Shown here piece by piece: positions 1 to 9,819 of a stretch of DNA of 64,000 nucleotides (its first letter is position 1; each line of letters opens with the position of its first letter). A program made the translations under genes and the position numbers. The stretch covers positions 5,580,001 to 5,644,000 of the forward strand of contig CP136508.1 in the NCBI GenBank assembly GCA_008011715.2. Direction: 5' to 3'. The DNA comes from [Empedobacter] haloabium (GTDB lineage Bacteria > Pseudomonadota > Gammaproteobacteria > Burkholderiales > Burkholderiaceae_D). A model generated the notes under the pieces. The model did no database searches and was not told where the DNA came from. It saw only the letters and a list, made by a program, of their open reading frames with translations.

Positions 1-965
1 GCAAGAGTGTGGACGAGATGCGCCTGGCCCTGGAGCACGACATCCTGTGCTTCAACGTGGAGTCGATTCCCGAGCTGCACCGCCTGAACGACGTCGCCGG
101 CACGCTGGGCAAGAAGGCGCGCGTGTCGCTGCGCGTGAACCCCAACGTGGACCCGAAGACCCACCCATACATCGCCACCGGCCTGAAAGCCAGCAAGTTC
201 GGCGTCGCCTTCAGCGATGCACTGGACACCTATCGCGTGGCCGCACAGCTGCCGCACCTGGACGTATCCGGCATCGACTGCCACATCGGCTCGCAACTGC
301 TGGACGACGCGCCGCTGCTGGAAGCGCTGGACCGCCTGATCGAGCTGATCGACGCGCTGGCGGCCGAAGACATCCACCTGCACCACGTGGACGTGGGCGG
401 CGGCCTGGGCATCGACTACGGCGTCGCGGGCGAGGAAGCGCCGGCACCGGCGGGCGACTACGTCACGCGCGTGTTCCGCCGCGTGGACGCCTGGCGCGCC
501 GAGAAACACGACGGCAAGGGCATCAAGGTGATCTTCGAGCCGGGCCGCTCGATCGTGGGCAATACCGGCGTGCTGCTGACCAAGGTCGAATTCATCAAGC
601 ACGGCGAAGAGAAGAACTTCTGCATCGTCGACGCGGCCATGAACGACATGGCGCGCCCGGCGTTGTACGAGGCCTGGATGGACATGCAGCCCGTGAAGCA
701 GGCCAGCGGCGAAGGTGCCGTGTTCGACGTTGTCGGCCCGATCTGCGAGTCGGGCGACTGGCTGGCGCGCGATCGCGCGCTGCCGGTGGAAAGCGGCGAC
801 CTGCTCGTCATGAAGACGGCCGGCGCCTACGGCATGGCGATGGCCTCGAACTACAACACGCGCGGCCGCGCCGCCGAAGTCATCGTGGACGGCGACCAGG
901 TGCACCTGGTGCGCCGGCGCGAGACGCCGCAGGAGCTGTTTGCGCTGGAAAGCGTGATCCGTTAA
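1..965 (+). CDS. lysA: Diaminopimelate decarboxylase, 5'-truncated by the window edge
   Basis: PLP-dependent enzyme that decarboxylates meso-diaminopimelate to L-lysine, the last step of lysine biosynthesis in the cytosol. The frame is already open at base 3 (AAG AGT GTG GAC GAG), so the GTG at 9 is an internal valine and not a start. About 320 residues remain of the usual 415-420; the N-terminal part with the PLP lysine lies outside the window. Visible family motifs are HIGSQ, the phosphate-binding GGGLGI, EPGRSIVGNTG, the active-site CESGDWLA and the C-terminal AGAYGMAMASNYN. The TAA stop is followed one base later by a 27-bp palindrome that can act as a terminator. Confidence 0.97.
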   Translation, partial: KSVDEMRLALEHDILCFNVESIPELHRLNDVAGTLGKKARVSLRVNPNVDPKTHPYIATGLKASKFGVAFSDALDTYRVAAQLPHLDVSGIDCHIGSQLLDDAPLLEALDRLIELIDALAAEDIHLHHVDVGGGLGIDYGVAGEEAPAPAGDYVTRVFRRVDAWRAEKHDGKGIKVIFEPGRSIVGNTGVLLTKVEFIKHGEEKNFCIVDAAMNDMARPALYEAWMDMQPVKQASGEGAVFDVVGPICESGDWLARDRALPVESGDLLVMKTAGAYGMAMASNYNTRGRAAEVIVDGDQVHLVRRRETPQELFALESVIR

Positions 966-992
966 GAAAAACGGTGACAGTCACCGTTTTTC
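966..992 (+). terminator. 27-bp perfect palindrome after lysA, probable terminator
   Basis: Two 13-base arms (GAAAAACGGTGAC and its complement) flank a single central A, one base after the lysA stop. The A/T ends give a T-run on both strands, so it could terminate lysA and also transcription from the other side. The core GGTGAC also appears in the longer repeat near 62946, so it may belong to the same repeat family. Confidence 0.7.
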
Positions 993-1012
993 AAACCCCA
1001 ACTGCAAACCCT

Positions 1013-1039
1013 GGGGTCAGACCCGGCGGGTCTGACCCC
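1013..1039. repeat. Class A palindromic repeat (GGGGTCAGACCC type), copy 1
   Basis: Twelve-base arms GGGGTCAGACCC and GGGTCTGACCCC are separated by GGC. The element is the exact reverse complement of the copy at 49016-49042 and closely matches the copy at 20298-20324. The msrQ stop codon (1017-1019, minus strand) lies inside the left arm, so the repeat encodes the last residues of MsrQ. Confidence 0.85.
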
Positions 1040-1658
1040 GGCCTTGCGCCGTTGGGTTGGCTTGCTTTTGGCGCGCCCACCACACCCGCATCCCCAGCAG
1101 CAGTGCCACGATCACCACGAACAGCATCGGCTCTGCCAGGTCGTGCTTGGCCGCCTTCATCCACCAGAAGTGCAGCACGCCCAGCGGCGCGACGAGGTAG
1201 ACCAGCCGGTGCAGCCACAGCCAGCGCTTGCCGCCGAGGCGGCGCACCATCGCGTTGGTGCTGGTGATCGCCAGCGGAATCAGCAGCACGAAGGCAATGA
1301 AGCCGACCAGGATGAACGGCCGCTTGCCCACGTCCTTCAGCATCTCGGCCACATCGAAGAAATGGTCGAACCACAGGAACGTCATGAAGTGCAGCAGCGC
1401 GTAGAAGAACGCGTACAGCCCCAGCATGCGGCGCAGTTTGAGCACCCAGTTCCATTTGGCCAGGCGCCGCAGCGGCGTCACCGCCAGCGCGATGCACAGG
1501 AAGTACAAGGTCCAGTCACCGGTCGAGCGCGTGATGAACTGCAGCGGTTCCACCAGCGCCCCCGTCAACGTCAGCCAGACCAGGCGCGCCAGCGGCACCA
1601 GCGCCAGCACGAAGACGGCCGCCTTGATGACCGTCAGCTGTTTCGGCGAGGGTGTCAT
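1017..1658 (-). CDS. msrQ: MsrQ, heme-binding membrane subunit of the MsrPQ methionine sulfoxide reductase
   Basis: Inner-membrane b-type cytochrome that passes electrons from the respiratory chain or a flavin reductase to periplasmic MsrP for repair of oxidised methionine. The 213-residue protein starts MTPSPKQL and has about six hydrophobic helices in the ferric-reductase-like fold. Candidate heme-ligand histidines are in YALLHFMTF, WLHRLVY and LGVLHFWW. Its ATG shares one base with the msrP stop (TGATG), showing translational coupling and fixing the start; the frame open further upstream is antiphase to msrP. The tail QGRGQTRRV is encoded by a palindromic repeat rather than by typical msrQ sequence. 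Confidence 0.95.
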   Translation of the reverse strand: MTPSPKQLTVIKAAVFVLALVPLARLVWLTLTGALVEPLQFITRSTGDWTLYFLCIALAVTPLRRLAKWNWVLKLRRMLGLYAFFYALLHFMTFLWFDHFFDVAEMLKDVGKRPFILVGFIAFVLLIPLAITSTNAMVRRLGGKRWLWLHRLVYLVAPLGVLHFWWMKAAKHDLAEPMLFVVIVALLLGMRVWWARQKQANPTAQGRGQTRRV

Positions 1659-2632
1659 CAGAAGTTCTTCTTCAGGTCCAAGCCCGTGTACAGCGACGCC
1701 ACGTCGTAGCCGTTGAACATCAGGGTCTTGCGCTTGCGCGACAGGAACGAGTCCTCGCCGATGCGGCGCTCGGTGGCCTGCGACCAGCGCGGGTGATCGA
1801 CCTCGGGATTGACGTTCGAATAAAAGCCGTACTCGGACGGCGCCGAGCGGTTCCACGACGTGCGCGGCATGTCGCGCGTGAAGCGGATCTTGACGATCGA
1901 CTTGGCCGACTTGAAGCCGTACTTCCACGGCACCACGACCCGCACCGGCGCGCCGTTCTGGTTCGGCAGCACCTCGCCGTACATGCCCAGGGTCAGCAAC
2001 GTCAGCGGATGATTGGCCTCGTCCAGGCGCAGGCCTTCCGTGTACGGCCAGTCCAGCACGCGGCTGGCCACGCCCGGCATCTGCTTGCGGTCGGCCAGCG
2101 AGATGAACTCGACGTATTTCGCGTTGCCCGTCGGCTCGACCCGCTTGATCAGTTCCGACAGCGAATAGCCCACCCATGGAATCACCATCGACCAGCCTTC
2201 CACGCAGCGCAGCCGATACACGCGTTCTTCCAGCGGCGCCAGCTTCAACAGCGCGTCCAGGTCGAGCGTCAGGGGCTTTTTCACTTCGCCCTCGATCGAC
2301 ACCGTCCAGGGCCGCGGCCGCAAGGTGCCGGCGTTTTCCGCCGGGTCGCTCTTGTCGGTGCCGAATTCGTAGAAGTTGTTGTAGTGGGTGGCGTCGTGGT
2401 ACGCGGTCGGCTTGTCCTGCGCGGACAGCGCCGCATTGCGCCTGGCCGCCAGTTTCGGGTTGACGCCCTGGGCGAACGCCTCGCGCGACAGCATTTCCAG
2501 CAGCGCGCCGCCGGCGATCGAGCCGGCCGCCATCTGGCGGATGAAGGCGCGCCGGTTCTCGAACACGGCACGCGGGGTGATCTCCGACGGGAACGGCAGG
2601 TCGATGCCGTTGGGGGAACGCTTGATCAACAT
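1658..2632 (-). CDS. msrP: MsrP, periplasmic molybdopterin protein-methionine sulfoxide reductase
   Basis: Catalytic subunit of MsrPQ; reduces methionine sulfoxide in envelope proteins using a Mo-molybdopterin cofactor. The 324-residue protein starts [21 protein letters not shown] twin-arginine signal ([20 protein letters not shown]) implies folded export by Tat. The sulfite-oxidase-fold core contains [15 protein letters not shown], where the cysteine is the expected Mo ligand, followed by [20 protein letters not shown] and [11 protein letters not shown]. The ATG at 2632 has a GGAG Shine-Dalgarno about 7 bases upstream, so I prefer it to an in-frame ATG 36 bases further up. First gene of the msrPQ pair. 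Confidence 0.96.
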   Translation of the reverse strand: MLIKRSPNGIDLPFPSEITPRAVFENRRAFIRQMAAGSIAGGALLEMLSREAFAQGVNPKLAARRNAALSAQDKPTAYHDATHYNNFYEFGTDKSDPAENAGTLRPRPWTVSIEGEVKKPLTLDLDALLKLAPLEERVYRLRCVEGWSMVIPWVGYSLSELIKRVEPTGNAKYVEFISLADRKQMPGVASRVLDWPYTEGLRLDEANHPLTLLTLGMYGEVLPNQNGAPVRVVVPWKYGFKSAKSIVKIRFTRDMPRTSWNRSAPSEYGFYSNVNPEVDHPRWSQATERRIGEDSFLSRKRKTLMFNGYDVASLYTGLDLKKNF

Positions 2633-2736
2633 GACAACTCCGAAATGGTGGTGGTTTATCCTGGACAAACGTTACACCATTCCGGAGGCTCCCCGGATTA
2701 CAACTGGATTACATTGCGCTGAGCATTACAGCGCGC

Positions 2737-3900
2737 TCACAGTGCACCATAGGAGTGCAGGCCGGACAGGAACATGTTCACGCCCAGGAAGGCAAACGTC
2801 GTCACCAAGAGGCCGACCAGCGCCCACCACGCCGCCGCACGGCCGCGCAGGCCCGACATCAAGCGCATGTGCAGCCAGGCCGCGTAGTTCAGCCAGACGA
2901 TCAGCGCCCAGGTCTCCTTCGGGTCCCACGACCAGTAGCCGCCCCAGGCCTCGGCGGCCCACAGCGCGCCCAGGATCGTGGCGATCGTGAAGAAGGCGAA
3001 GCCGGCCGAGATGGCCTTGTACATCACGTCGTCCAGCAGCTCCAGCGACGGCAAGCGGTCGACCAGGTAGCCGTGCGATTTGAGCAGGTAGGCCGTGGCC
3101 ACCATCGCAGCCAGCGCGAACGTGCCGTAGCCGATGAAGTTGGCGGGCACGTGGATCTTCATCCACCAGCTCTGCAGCGCCGGCACCAGCGGCTGGATCT
3201 CGGCCGCGTCGCGCGACACCGTGTACCACAGCAGGAAGCCGACGGCCGCCGAGATCACCAGCATCACGAAAGGCCCCAGCTGGCGCGTGCCGTAGCGCTG
3301 TTCGTAGTACAGGTAGAACATCGCCGTGATCAGGGCGAACAGGATGAACACCTCGTACAGGTTGGAGATCGGGATGTGGCCCACGTCCGGACCGATCAGG
3401 TAGGACTCGTACCAGCGCACCATCATGCCGGTCCAGCCCAGCACCACGGCGGCCCAGCACAGGCGCGAGCCGATCGAACCGCCGGCGCCGGAGCGGCTGG
3501 CCAGTCCGATCAGGTAGAACAGCGTGGCCAGGAAGAAGCACACGCTCATCCACAGGATGGCGGACTGGCTCGACAGCATGTAGCGCAGCCAGAAGCGCTG
3601 GTTGGCCGCCTCCAGGTTGCCGTCGTACAGGGCGATCGCGCCCAGCGCCAGCAACGCGACCAGCGGCATCAGCCAGCGCACCGGTTTCCAGTGCCAGCCC
3701 AGCGCCGCGAACGTGGGCGCGGACAGCACGAGGATGACCTTCTCGTACACGTCCATATAGCTGCCGTAGCGGTTCAGCGCGAACAGCGCGCCGCCCAGCA
3801 GCGCGGCGGCGAACAGCCAGTCGGCGATCGTCAGGCGGCGGAAGTAACCCGGTGCCGCGCTGTATGTCGCATCCTTGGTCTGGTGTTGAGTGATGTCCAT
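2737..3900 (-). CDS. ccsB: CcsB, CcmF/CcsA-like heme-handling membrane protein of cytochrome c maturation system II
   Basis: With ResB it forms the system II synthetase that exports heme and attaches it to CXXCH motifs of periplasmic apocytochromes. The protein is 387 residues from the ATG at 3900, with about eight membrane helices. The diagnostic tryptophan-rich WWD segment is WGGYWSWDPKETWAL near the C terminus, and histidines in the helices are expected heme ligands. A TTG 12 bases upstream is in frame, but the ATG at 3900 has GGAG at good spacing. It lies 30 bases downstream of resB in the same operon. Confidence 0.95.
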   Translation of the reverse strand: MDITQHQTKDATYSAAPGYFRRLTIADWLFAAALLGGALFALNRYGSYMDVYEKVILVLSAPTFAALGWHWKPVRWLMPLVALLALGAIALYDGNLEAANQRFWLRYMLSSQSAILWMSVCFFLATLFYLIGLASRSGAGGSIGSRLCWAAVVLGWTGMMVRWYESYLIGPDVGHIPISNLYEVFILFALITAMFYLYYEQRYGTRQLGPFVMLVISAAVGFLLWYTVSRDAAEIQPLVPALQSWWMKIHVPANFIGYGTFALAAMVATAYLLKSHGYLVDRLPSLELLDDVMYKAISAGFAFFTIATILGALWAAEAWGGYWSWDPKETWALIVWLNYAAWLHMRLMSGLRGRAAAWWALVGLLVTTFAFLGVNMFLSGLHSYGAL

Positions 3901-3930
3901 ATCGGTCTCCAACCTCTCTTGTCCCTAAGC

Positions 3931-6006
3931 TTACGCCGATTGCGGCAATTGCCGCTTCAGCGTGTCGAACTCCCTGTCGAAGTCCAGTGTGCGGCGCTGC
4001 GTGCTCATCGCCATCAGCGCGTGCGCGCCCTGGTCGTCGTCGCGAATCCAGACCCACAGCCGGCGCTCGCGGATATAGAACATCGCGAACACGCCCAGCA
4101 CCAGCAACGCGCAACCGGTGTAGACGACGGCCTTGCCGGGCGAGCGCGTCACCTGGAACACCGACGCCTTGACCTGCGTGAACTCGTCCAGCTGCAGGTA
4201 GACGGGCGCGCCGTAGAAGAAGCTGTCCGACAGCGCATTGGTCGCCAGTTGCAGGAAGCGCGCGTGCTGCTCGTCGGCCTTGGCCGGCGCCAGGCCGTCC
4301 TTGGCGCGTGCCACCTGCCACAGCTCCCACAGGGTGCCGTTCAGGATCTTCATGAAGATGTCGGCCGCCTTTTCCTGCTCGGCCGCCGGCACCTTTTCCA
4401 GGAAGCGGCTGACGGCGACAAAGCCGGCCGCCTGTGCATTGCCGGCAAAGATCTCCAGGCTCTTCGTGGCCGACAGCGCCAGCTGCGATTCCATCGCCTC
4501 GGCGCGGCTGGACTGCGGCATCGCGCGGCGCGCATACGCCTGCGCGGCCTGGCTGCGCAGCGCCGGATCGTGCAGCGCGGCGCGCAGGCGCATCCAGTCG
4601 CGCACGCTGTGCTCGTCGTCGGCGGGAATGCGCAGGTAGCTGAACGGGTCGGCCGGGCTGGAACGCACGCCCGCCAGGAACACCGTCGCGCCGTCCACCG
4701 TGACCGGCTGCATGTAGTTCTGGAACTCGCGCGCCTGGCCGGTCTTGTCGCGCAGCTTGTACTGCACGCTGGGGCCCACGTTCTTCAAGTCCTTGTTGTT
4801 GGCGTTCTTCGCCGCGGAGCCCAGCTGGCGGGCGAACGCGCTGTCCAGGCTTTCGCCCTTCTTCACGTCGCGCGCGTCGCGGCTGGCCATGTTCTCCACG
4901 TTGAACGGCCGGAAGTCGGTCCACTCGACCGTGTAGGCGTCGTCCAGCTTGGTCGAGGCGCCGACCTCGCCCGCCATGGCGAATTGGCCCGCCTGCGCTC
5001 CCGTCATCGGGAAGCCCGTCAGTTTCAGCTTGCTGCCGCCATCCTCGAAGCTGGACTGGTACACGGCCAGGCCCTTGTACACCAGCGGCTTGTTCACTTC
5101 GATGGTGGCCGGGAAGGTCTTGCCCGTCTCGTGGTCACGCACCACCACTTCGCTGGCAAACAGCTTCGGCATGCCGGTGCTGTAGAAATCGATATTGAAC
5201 TTCTTCAGTTCCAGGGTAAAGGGCAGCTGCTGGATCAGCACCCCGTCCGCGCGCGGGATCACGGCCGTGTCGCTGGCCTGCCCTTCCGGCACCATCGCGT
5301 TGCCGCGGAAGGTGGGATTGCCCAGGCCGAGGCGGTGCTTGGCCGGAATCTCGGCGATCACGCCGCTGCCCTTGAACGGCTCCTTGCCCAGTACCCATTC
5401 CTGCACGCGGATCGGCACGTCCGAATCGAGCAGGCCGCCCACGCAGATGACGACGATGGCGCTGTGCGCGAAGATGTAGCCGAACTTGTTGGCCGCGCCG
5501 CGCTTGGCCGCGACCAGCGTGCCGCCGTCCTTGTCCACGATCCTGGTCTGGTAGCCCGCATGGGACAGCCGCGCGGCCGTCTGCTGCGCCAGCGCGGCGC
5601 GCGCCAGCGGCGCCTGCCATTCGACCTTGTGATGGAAGTTGCGCAGCGATTGTTCGCGCACGTTCTCGCGCCAGCTGCGCATGTCCTTCATCATCTTCGG
5701 CGTGTTGCGAATGATGCACAAGGTGGTGGATGTGACCAGGAACGCCATCATCAGCAGGAACCACCAGGCCGAGTAGACGGCGTACAGCCCGAGCTTGCCG
5801 AACACCTCGAACCAGAACGGACCGAACTGGTTGATGTAGTTCGGCATCGGCTGGTTCTGCTGCATGATCGTGCCGATGATGGCGGCGATCGCGATCATCA
5901 TGAGCAGCGCGATGGCAAAACGCATCGACGACAGCAATTCGAATGCTTCGTTGAGCAGCGGACGGCGGGTATGCAGACGGATTCCGGTGGTCGAGGTGGA
6001 GCTCAT
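3931..6006 (-). CDS. resB: ResB, cytochrome c biogenesis protein of system II
   Basis: Partner of CcsB in heme delivery and ligation to c-type cytochromes. From the ATG at 6006 the protein has about 691 residues. N-terminal helices (FELLSSMRFAIALLMMIAIAAIIGTIM and AVYSAWWFLLMMAFLVTSTTLC) precede a third helix near FAHSAIVVICVGGLLDS, a large periplasmic domain, and a C-terminal helix (AVVYTGCALLVLGVFAMFY). AAGCAAGG precedes the chosen ATG; a GTG 33 bases upstream is less likely. First gene of the resB-ccsB operon, which sits next to a cytochrome c4 gene, a likely client. Confidence 0.95.
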   Translation of the reverse strand: MSSTSTTGIRLHTRRPLLNEAFELLSSMRFAIALLMMIAIAAIIGTIMQQNQPMPNYINQFGPFWFEVFGKLGLYAVYSAWWFLLMMAFLVTSTTLCIIRNTPKMMKDMRSWRENVREQSLRNFHHKVEWQAPLARAALAQQTAARLSHAGYQTRIVDKDGGTLVAAKRGAANKFGYIFAHSAIVVICVGGLLDSDVPIRVQEWVLGKEPFKGSGVIAEIPAKHRLGLGNPTFRGNAMVPEGQASDTAVIPRADGVLIQQLPFTLELKKFNIDFYSTGMPKLFASEVVVRDHETGKTFPATIEVNKPLVYKGLAVYQSSFEDGGSKLKLTGFPMTGAQAGQFAMAGEVGASTKLDDAYTVEWTDFRPFNVENMASRDARDVKKGESLDSAFARQLGSAAKNANNKDLKNVGPSVQYKLRDKTGQAREFQNYMQPVTVDGATVFLAGVRSSPADPFSYLRIPADDEHSVRDWMRLRAALHDPALRSQAAQAYARRAMPQSSRAEAMESQLALSATKSLEIFAGNAQAAGFVAVSRFLEKVPAAEQEKAADIFMKILNGTLWELWQVARAKDGLAPAKADEQHARFLQLATNALSDSFFYGAPVYLQLDEFTQVKASVFQVTRSPGKAVVYTGCALLVLGVFAMFYIRERRLWVWIRDDDQGAHALMAMSTQRRTLDFDREFDTLKRQLPQSA

Positions 6007-6137
6007 GCCTTGCTTTGGGTACAGGTGAGTGGAGCGCACTGCATACTAACAAATCGGAAGCCACAAGGGGGGCCGCGCGCCGGCGTGCCTAGCCGCGCGC
6101 GCGGAAGCACTAGTCATTCCGGCCAGGTAGGCAATAA

Positions 6138-6170
6138 CAAAAAGGGCAGCCAGCTCGCGCTGCCGCCCTT
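6138..6170 (-). terminator. Probable rho-independent terminator of the cytochrome c4 gene
   Basis: On the minus strand, AAGGGCGGCAGC and GCTGCCCTT form a bulged stem around GCGAGCTG, followed by a run of five T. It lies just after the cytochrome stop and before resB. Confidence 0.7.
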
Positions 6171-6196
6171 CCTCGTGTGTTTCCTTCGCCGGCTGC

Positions 6197-6862
6197 TTAT
6201 TTCAGGCCCGCCACGTAGTCGGCCACCGCCTTCATCTCGTCGCTGGACATGCGTTCGGCGATCGTCGTCATCTCGGCGCTGTTCTTGCGGCCCTTGGCCT
6301 TGAAGCCTTCCAGCTGGGCGATCGTGTAGTCCTGGTGCTGGCCGCCGATGCGCGGATAGCGGGCCGGGTTACCGGCGCCGGCCGGACCGTGGCAGCTGGC
6401 GCAGGCCGGCACGTTCTTCTCGGCGATGCCGCCGCGGTAGATCTTCTTGCCCCATTCGACCGTGTCCTTGTTCTTGGCGGCGCCCGGCTTCTGGCCCTGC
6501 GTGGACAGGTAGGCGGCGATGTTGCGCTTCTCCGCGTCCGTCAGCATCTTCGAATACATCGTCATCACCGGGTTCTGGCGTTCCGGGGTCGTGAAATCGA
6601 CCAGCTGCTTGTACAGGTAGCCTTCCGGCTGGCCGGCCAGCTTCGGATTGGCGGCGATCGTCGAATTACCGGCGGCACCGTGGCAGGACACGCAGGCCGG
6701 CAGGCCACGCGCCGTGTCGCCATCGGCATACAGGGACGAACCCTTGGCCGGATCGACCTTGACCGCTGCGGGATGGGCCGCGTCGGCGGCGAACGCCGTG
6801 CCCGAGAAAATCATCAACGCTGTGAATATGGAATGTACCACCGGTGTAAACGCACGATTCAT
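6197..6862 (-). CDS. Diheme cytochrome c4
   Basis: Periplasmic electron carrier of 221 residues with two class I cytochrome c domains. A Sec signal peptide ends near TAFA (residue 25). Heme-binding motifs are CVSCH (Cys57, Cys60, His61) and CASCH (Cys154, Cys157, His158). Candidate axial methionines are in VMTMYSKML and [10 protein letters not shown]. The two-domain layout with PKLAGQ and PRIGGQ after each heme motif is typical of cytochrome c4, which donates electrons to terminal oxidases. It lies upstream of resB-ccsB on the same strand but has its own terminator, and it is divergent from engB. Confidence 0.93.
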   Translation of the reverse strand: MNRAFTPVVHSIFTALMIFSGTAFAADAAHPAAVKVDPAKGSSLYADGDTARGLPACVSCHGAAGNSTIAANPKLAGQPEGYLYKQLVDFTTPERQNPVMTMYSKMLTDAEKRNIAAYLSTQGQKPGAAKNKDTVEWGKKIYRGGIAEKNVPACASCHGPAGAGNPARYPRIGGQHQDYTIAQLEGFKAKGRKNSAEMTTIAERMSSDEMKAVADYVAGLK

Positions 6863-6931
6863 TCAGACACCCTACAGAGACGAGTCGATAAAAGGGCCGC
6901 AGCGACGCGGACCGCAAGCCAGGTAATTCCT

Positions 6932-6943
6932 TATTGTACAATA
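6932..6943. promoter_or_regulatory. Symmetric TATTGTACAATA, possible shared -10 of divergent promoters
   Basis: A perfect 12-bp palindrome between the divergent cytochrome c4 and engB genes. Because of the symmetry it offers a TACAAT -10 hexamer on both strands (6937-6942 plus, 6933-6938 minus). No good -35 box is seen on either side, so the assignment is tentative. Confidence 0.4.
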
Positions 6944-6991
6944 GCTTCCCCGGCCAAAAAGCCTGTCTCCCTAGCGTTTCCCCTGATCTCC

Positions 6992-7702
6992 ATGTCCAAG
7001 CTCTGGCAAGCCCGCTTCTTCACGACCGTCAATCACCTGCGCGACCTGCCTCGCACGACGGTGCCCGAAATCGCCTTCGCAGGGCGCTCGAATGCGGGAA
7101 AATCCACTGCAATCAATATCTTGTGCAACCAGAAGGGTCTCGCGTTCGCGTCCAAGACGCCGGGCCGCACGCAGCACATCAACTTTTTCTCCATCGGCGG
7201 CGCCCACGTGGCAATGCACCGGAAGGACGAGACCAACGTAGCCGAAATTCGTTGCCTCCTGGCCGATTTGCCAGGGTACGGCTACGCCGAAGTATCTGGT
7301 GATGCGAAGTTGCATTGGCAGCGCCTGTTGGGCGATTATGTACAGCGACGCGAACAGCTCGCGGCGCTGGTCCTCATCATGGACGCGCGCCGCCCGTTCA
7401 CCGACCTCGATATCCAGATGCTGGAATGGTTCGCCCCGACGGGTAAGCCAATCCACTGCATCCTGACGAAGGTGGACAAGCTCAATCGCAACGAATCCGT
7501 CAACGTGCTGCGCCAGGCACAGGCCAAGCTCGATAGCTATGTCGACGAGGAGGGCGAAGGCTTCCCGTTCACCGTGCAGCTGTTTTCGGCGCTGAAACGC
7601 ATCGGCATCGAGGAAGCCACGGCGAAGATCGAGGAACTGCTTGGCCTGAACGTCGACGTGGCCGGCCTGGCAGCGCAGGACGAGGACGACGCCGAACAAT
7701 AA
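6992..7702 (+). CDS. engB: EngB (YihA/YsxC) ribosome biogenesis GTPase
   Basis: Small essential TRAFAC-class GTPase needed for late 50S subunit assembly; 236 residues from [16 protein letters not shown]. Motifs in order: G1 [10 protein letters not shown]2 region [12 protein letters not shown]3 [11 protein letters not shown]4 TKVDKLNR and a G5 region around QLFSALKR. An acidic tail ([10 protein letters not shown]) follows the domain. The frame is open far upstream, but that part is antisense to the cytochrome gene and lacks family similarity. It is followed 11 bases later by hemB. Confidence 0.96.
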   Translation: MSKLWQARFFTTVNHLRDLPRTTVPEIAFAGRSNAGKSTAINILCNQKGLAFASKTPGRTQHINFFSIGGAHVAMHRKDETNVAEIRCLLADLPGYGYAEVSGDAKLHWQRLLGDYVQRREQLAALVLIMDARRPFTDLDIQMLEWFAPTGKPIHCILTKVDKLNRNESVNVLRQAQAKLDSYVDEEGEGFPFTVQLFSALKRIGIEEATAKIEELLGLNVDVAGLAAQDEDDAEQ

Positions 7703-7713
7703 ACCACTGCTGA

Positions 7714-8742
<1,029 letters not shown>

Positions 8743-8747
8743 CCCAT

Positions 8748-8800
8748 GGTGTCAGGCACCTGTCTCAGGGCGTTCCGCCCTGAGACAGGTGCCTGACACC
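8748..8800. repeat. Class B hairpin repeat, perfect 25-bp stem, copy 1
   Basis: Arms 8748-8772 and 8776-8800 are perfectly complementary around TTC. The outer arm is GGTGTCAGGCACC, the middle TGTCTC and the inner part AGGGCG. The copy at 62946-62999 has the same outer and inner parts but a different, still paired, middle. It lies between the convergent hemB and LysR genes and contains the LysR stop codon. Confidence 0.9.
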
Positions 8801-9715
8801 GGTGTTTGCTCCCAGGTCCGGCTCGGCACGAAGCACCTGCTCCACCCACTCCCCGAACACCCGCACCTTCGGCGCGGCCATCCTCCCCTTCGGATACAGC
8901 AGCGACACCGGCATCGGGGCCGGCGGCGTCTCGGGCAGCAGCTCGACCAGCGCGCCGCTGGCCAGGTGCCGCCGCACCTGATACGCCGCGGCCTGCGTGA
9001 TACCGATGCCCTGCAGCGCGCACAGCACGTTGGCATCGGCATCGTCCACCGCCACCGGACCGCCCACCTGGGCCGTCTCGATCCGGCCATCCACGATAAA
9101 GTCCCAGTCGAACGGCCGGCCCGTGCGGCCCGAGTAATGCACGATGCCGCGGTGCGCACGCAAGTCGGCGATCGTGCGCGGCGTGCCATGGGCGGCCAGG
9201 TACGCCGGCGCGGCGCAGGTGACGAAGCGCATGCTGCCGACCTGCCGGCCCACCAGTGCCGAGTCCTGCAGCGCGCCGACCCGCAGCGCGCAATCGATGC
9301 CCTCCTGCGTCAGGTCGGCCAGCCGGTCGGCCAGGCTGACCGTGACCGTCAGCTCGGGCCAGGCAACCAGGAATGCCGCCAGGTGCGGCAGGACGACGTT
9401 GCGGCCGACGGCGCCGGGCAGCTCGACGCGCAAGGTGCCGCGCGGCCGCGCCGCCGCCGTGCCCCGGAAGCACTGCTCGGCGGCGTCGATGGCAGCCAGG
9501 ATCTGCACGCACTGGTCGTAGTAGGCCGCGCCATCGGTCGTCAGCGCCAGCTTGCGGGTGGTGCGCAGCAGCAGCGTGGTGCCGAGATAGGCTTCGAGCT
9601 TCTGGATCGTGGCCGTCAGCGCGGCGCGGGGCAGGCCCAGCGTTTCGGCCGCCTTGGTAAAGCTGTTGGCTTCGACGATCCGTACGAACGTCTGCATGGC
9701 CTTGACCTTGTCCAT
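8765..9715 (-). CDS. LysR-family transcriptional regulator
   Basis: Probable DNA-binding regulator of the divergent MFS exporter gene; 316 residues. The N-terminal winged helix-turn-helix is MQTFVRIVEANSFTKAAETLGLPRAALTATIQKLEAYLGTTLLLRTTRKL with the usual LysR spacing. An effector-binding domain of two Rossmann-like lobes follows (residues about 90-295). The start at 9715 begins MDKVKAMQTF. The last residues, around TGVRHLSQGGTP, are encoded inside a palindromic repeat, so the native C terminus was probably replaced. The effector cannot be told from sequence. Confidence 0.93.
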   Translation of the reverse strand: MDKVKAMQTFVRIVEANSFTKAAETLGLPRAALTATIQKLEAYLGTTLLLRTTRKLALTTDGAAYYDQCVQILAAIDAAEQCFRGTAAARPRGTLRVELPGAVGRNVVLPHLAAFLVAWPELTVTVSLADRLADLTQEGIDCALRVGALQDSALVGRQVGSMRFVTCAAPAYLAAHGTPRTIADLRAHRGIVHYSGRTGRPFDWDFIVDGRIETAQVGGPVAVDDADANVLCALQGIGITQAAAYQVRRHLASGALVELLPETPPAPMPVSLLYPKGRMAAPKVRVFGEWVEQVLRAEPDLGANTGVRHLSQGGTP

Positions 9716-9743
9716 GAATTGTTCATCTAAAGTGAAAAGTAAA

Positions 9744-9758
9744 AGCGCATTATGCGCT
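9744..9758. promoter_or_regulatory. Candidate LysR operator between divergent LysR and MFS genes
   Basis: AGCGCAT and ATGCGCT are inverted around a single T in the 104-bp gap between the two divergent starts. This is the strongest dyad in the gap and a reasonable LysR-type binding site. Binding is inferred only from symmetry and position. Confidence 0.45.
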
Positions 9759-9819
9759 GATTATCTTTGCCGGCGACTCCCCTAGACTGGCCTCGTCCCT
9801 TCCCCCTCACGAGGTAATC

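Noticed and set aside
9..20. GTG at 9 as the lysA start
   Set aside because: The frame is open from base 3 and the preceding codons AAG AGT fit the conserved GKS-type context; the protein would lack about 100 conserved N-terminal residues.
2737..3900. CcmF/CcmC of cytochrome c maturation system I
   Set aside because: The WWD motif is shared, but the partner is ResB and no ccm genes are present, so this is system II.
2755..6303. Very long open frame on the plus strand, antisense to ccsB and resB
   Set aside because: It is a high-GC shadow; its His/Gln/Arg-rich translation shows no family features, while the minus strand encodes clear ResB and CcsB.
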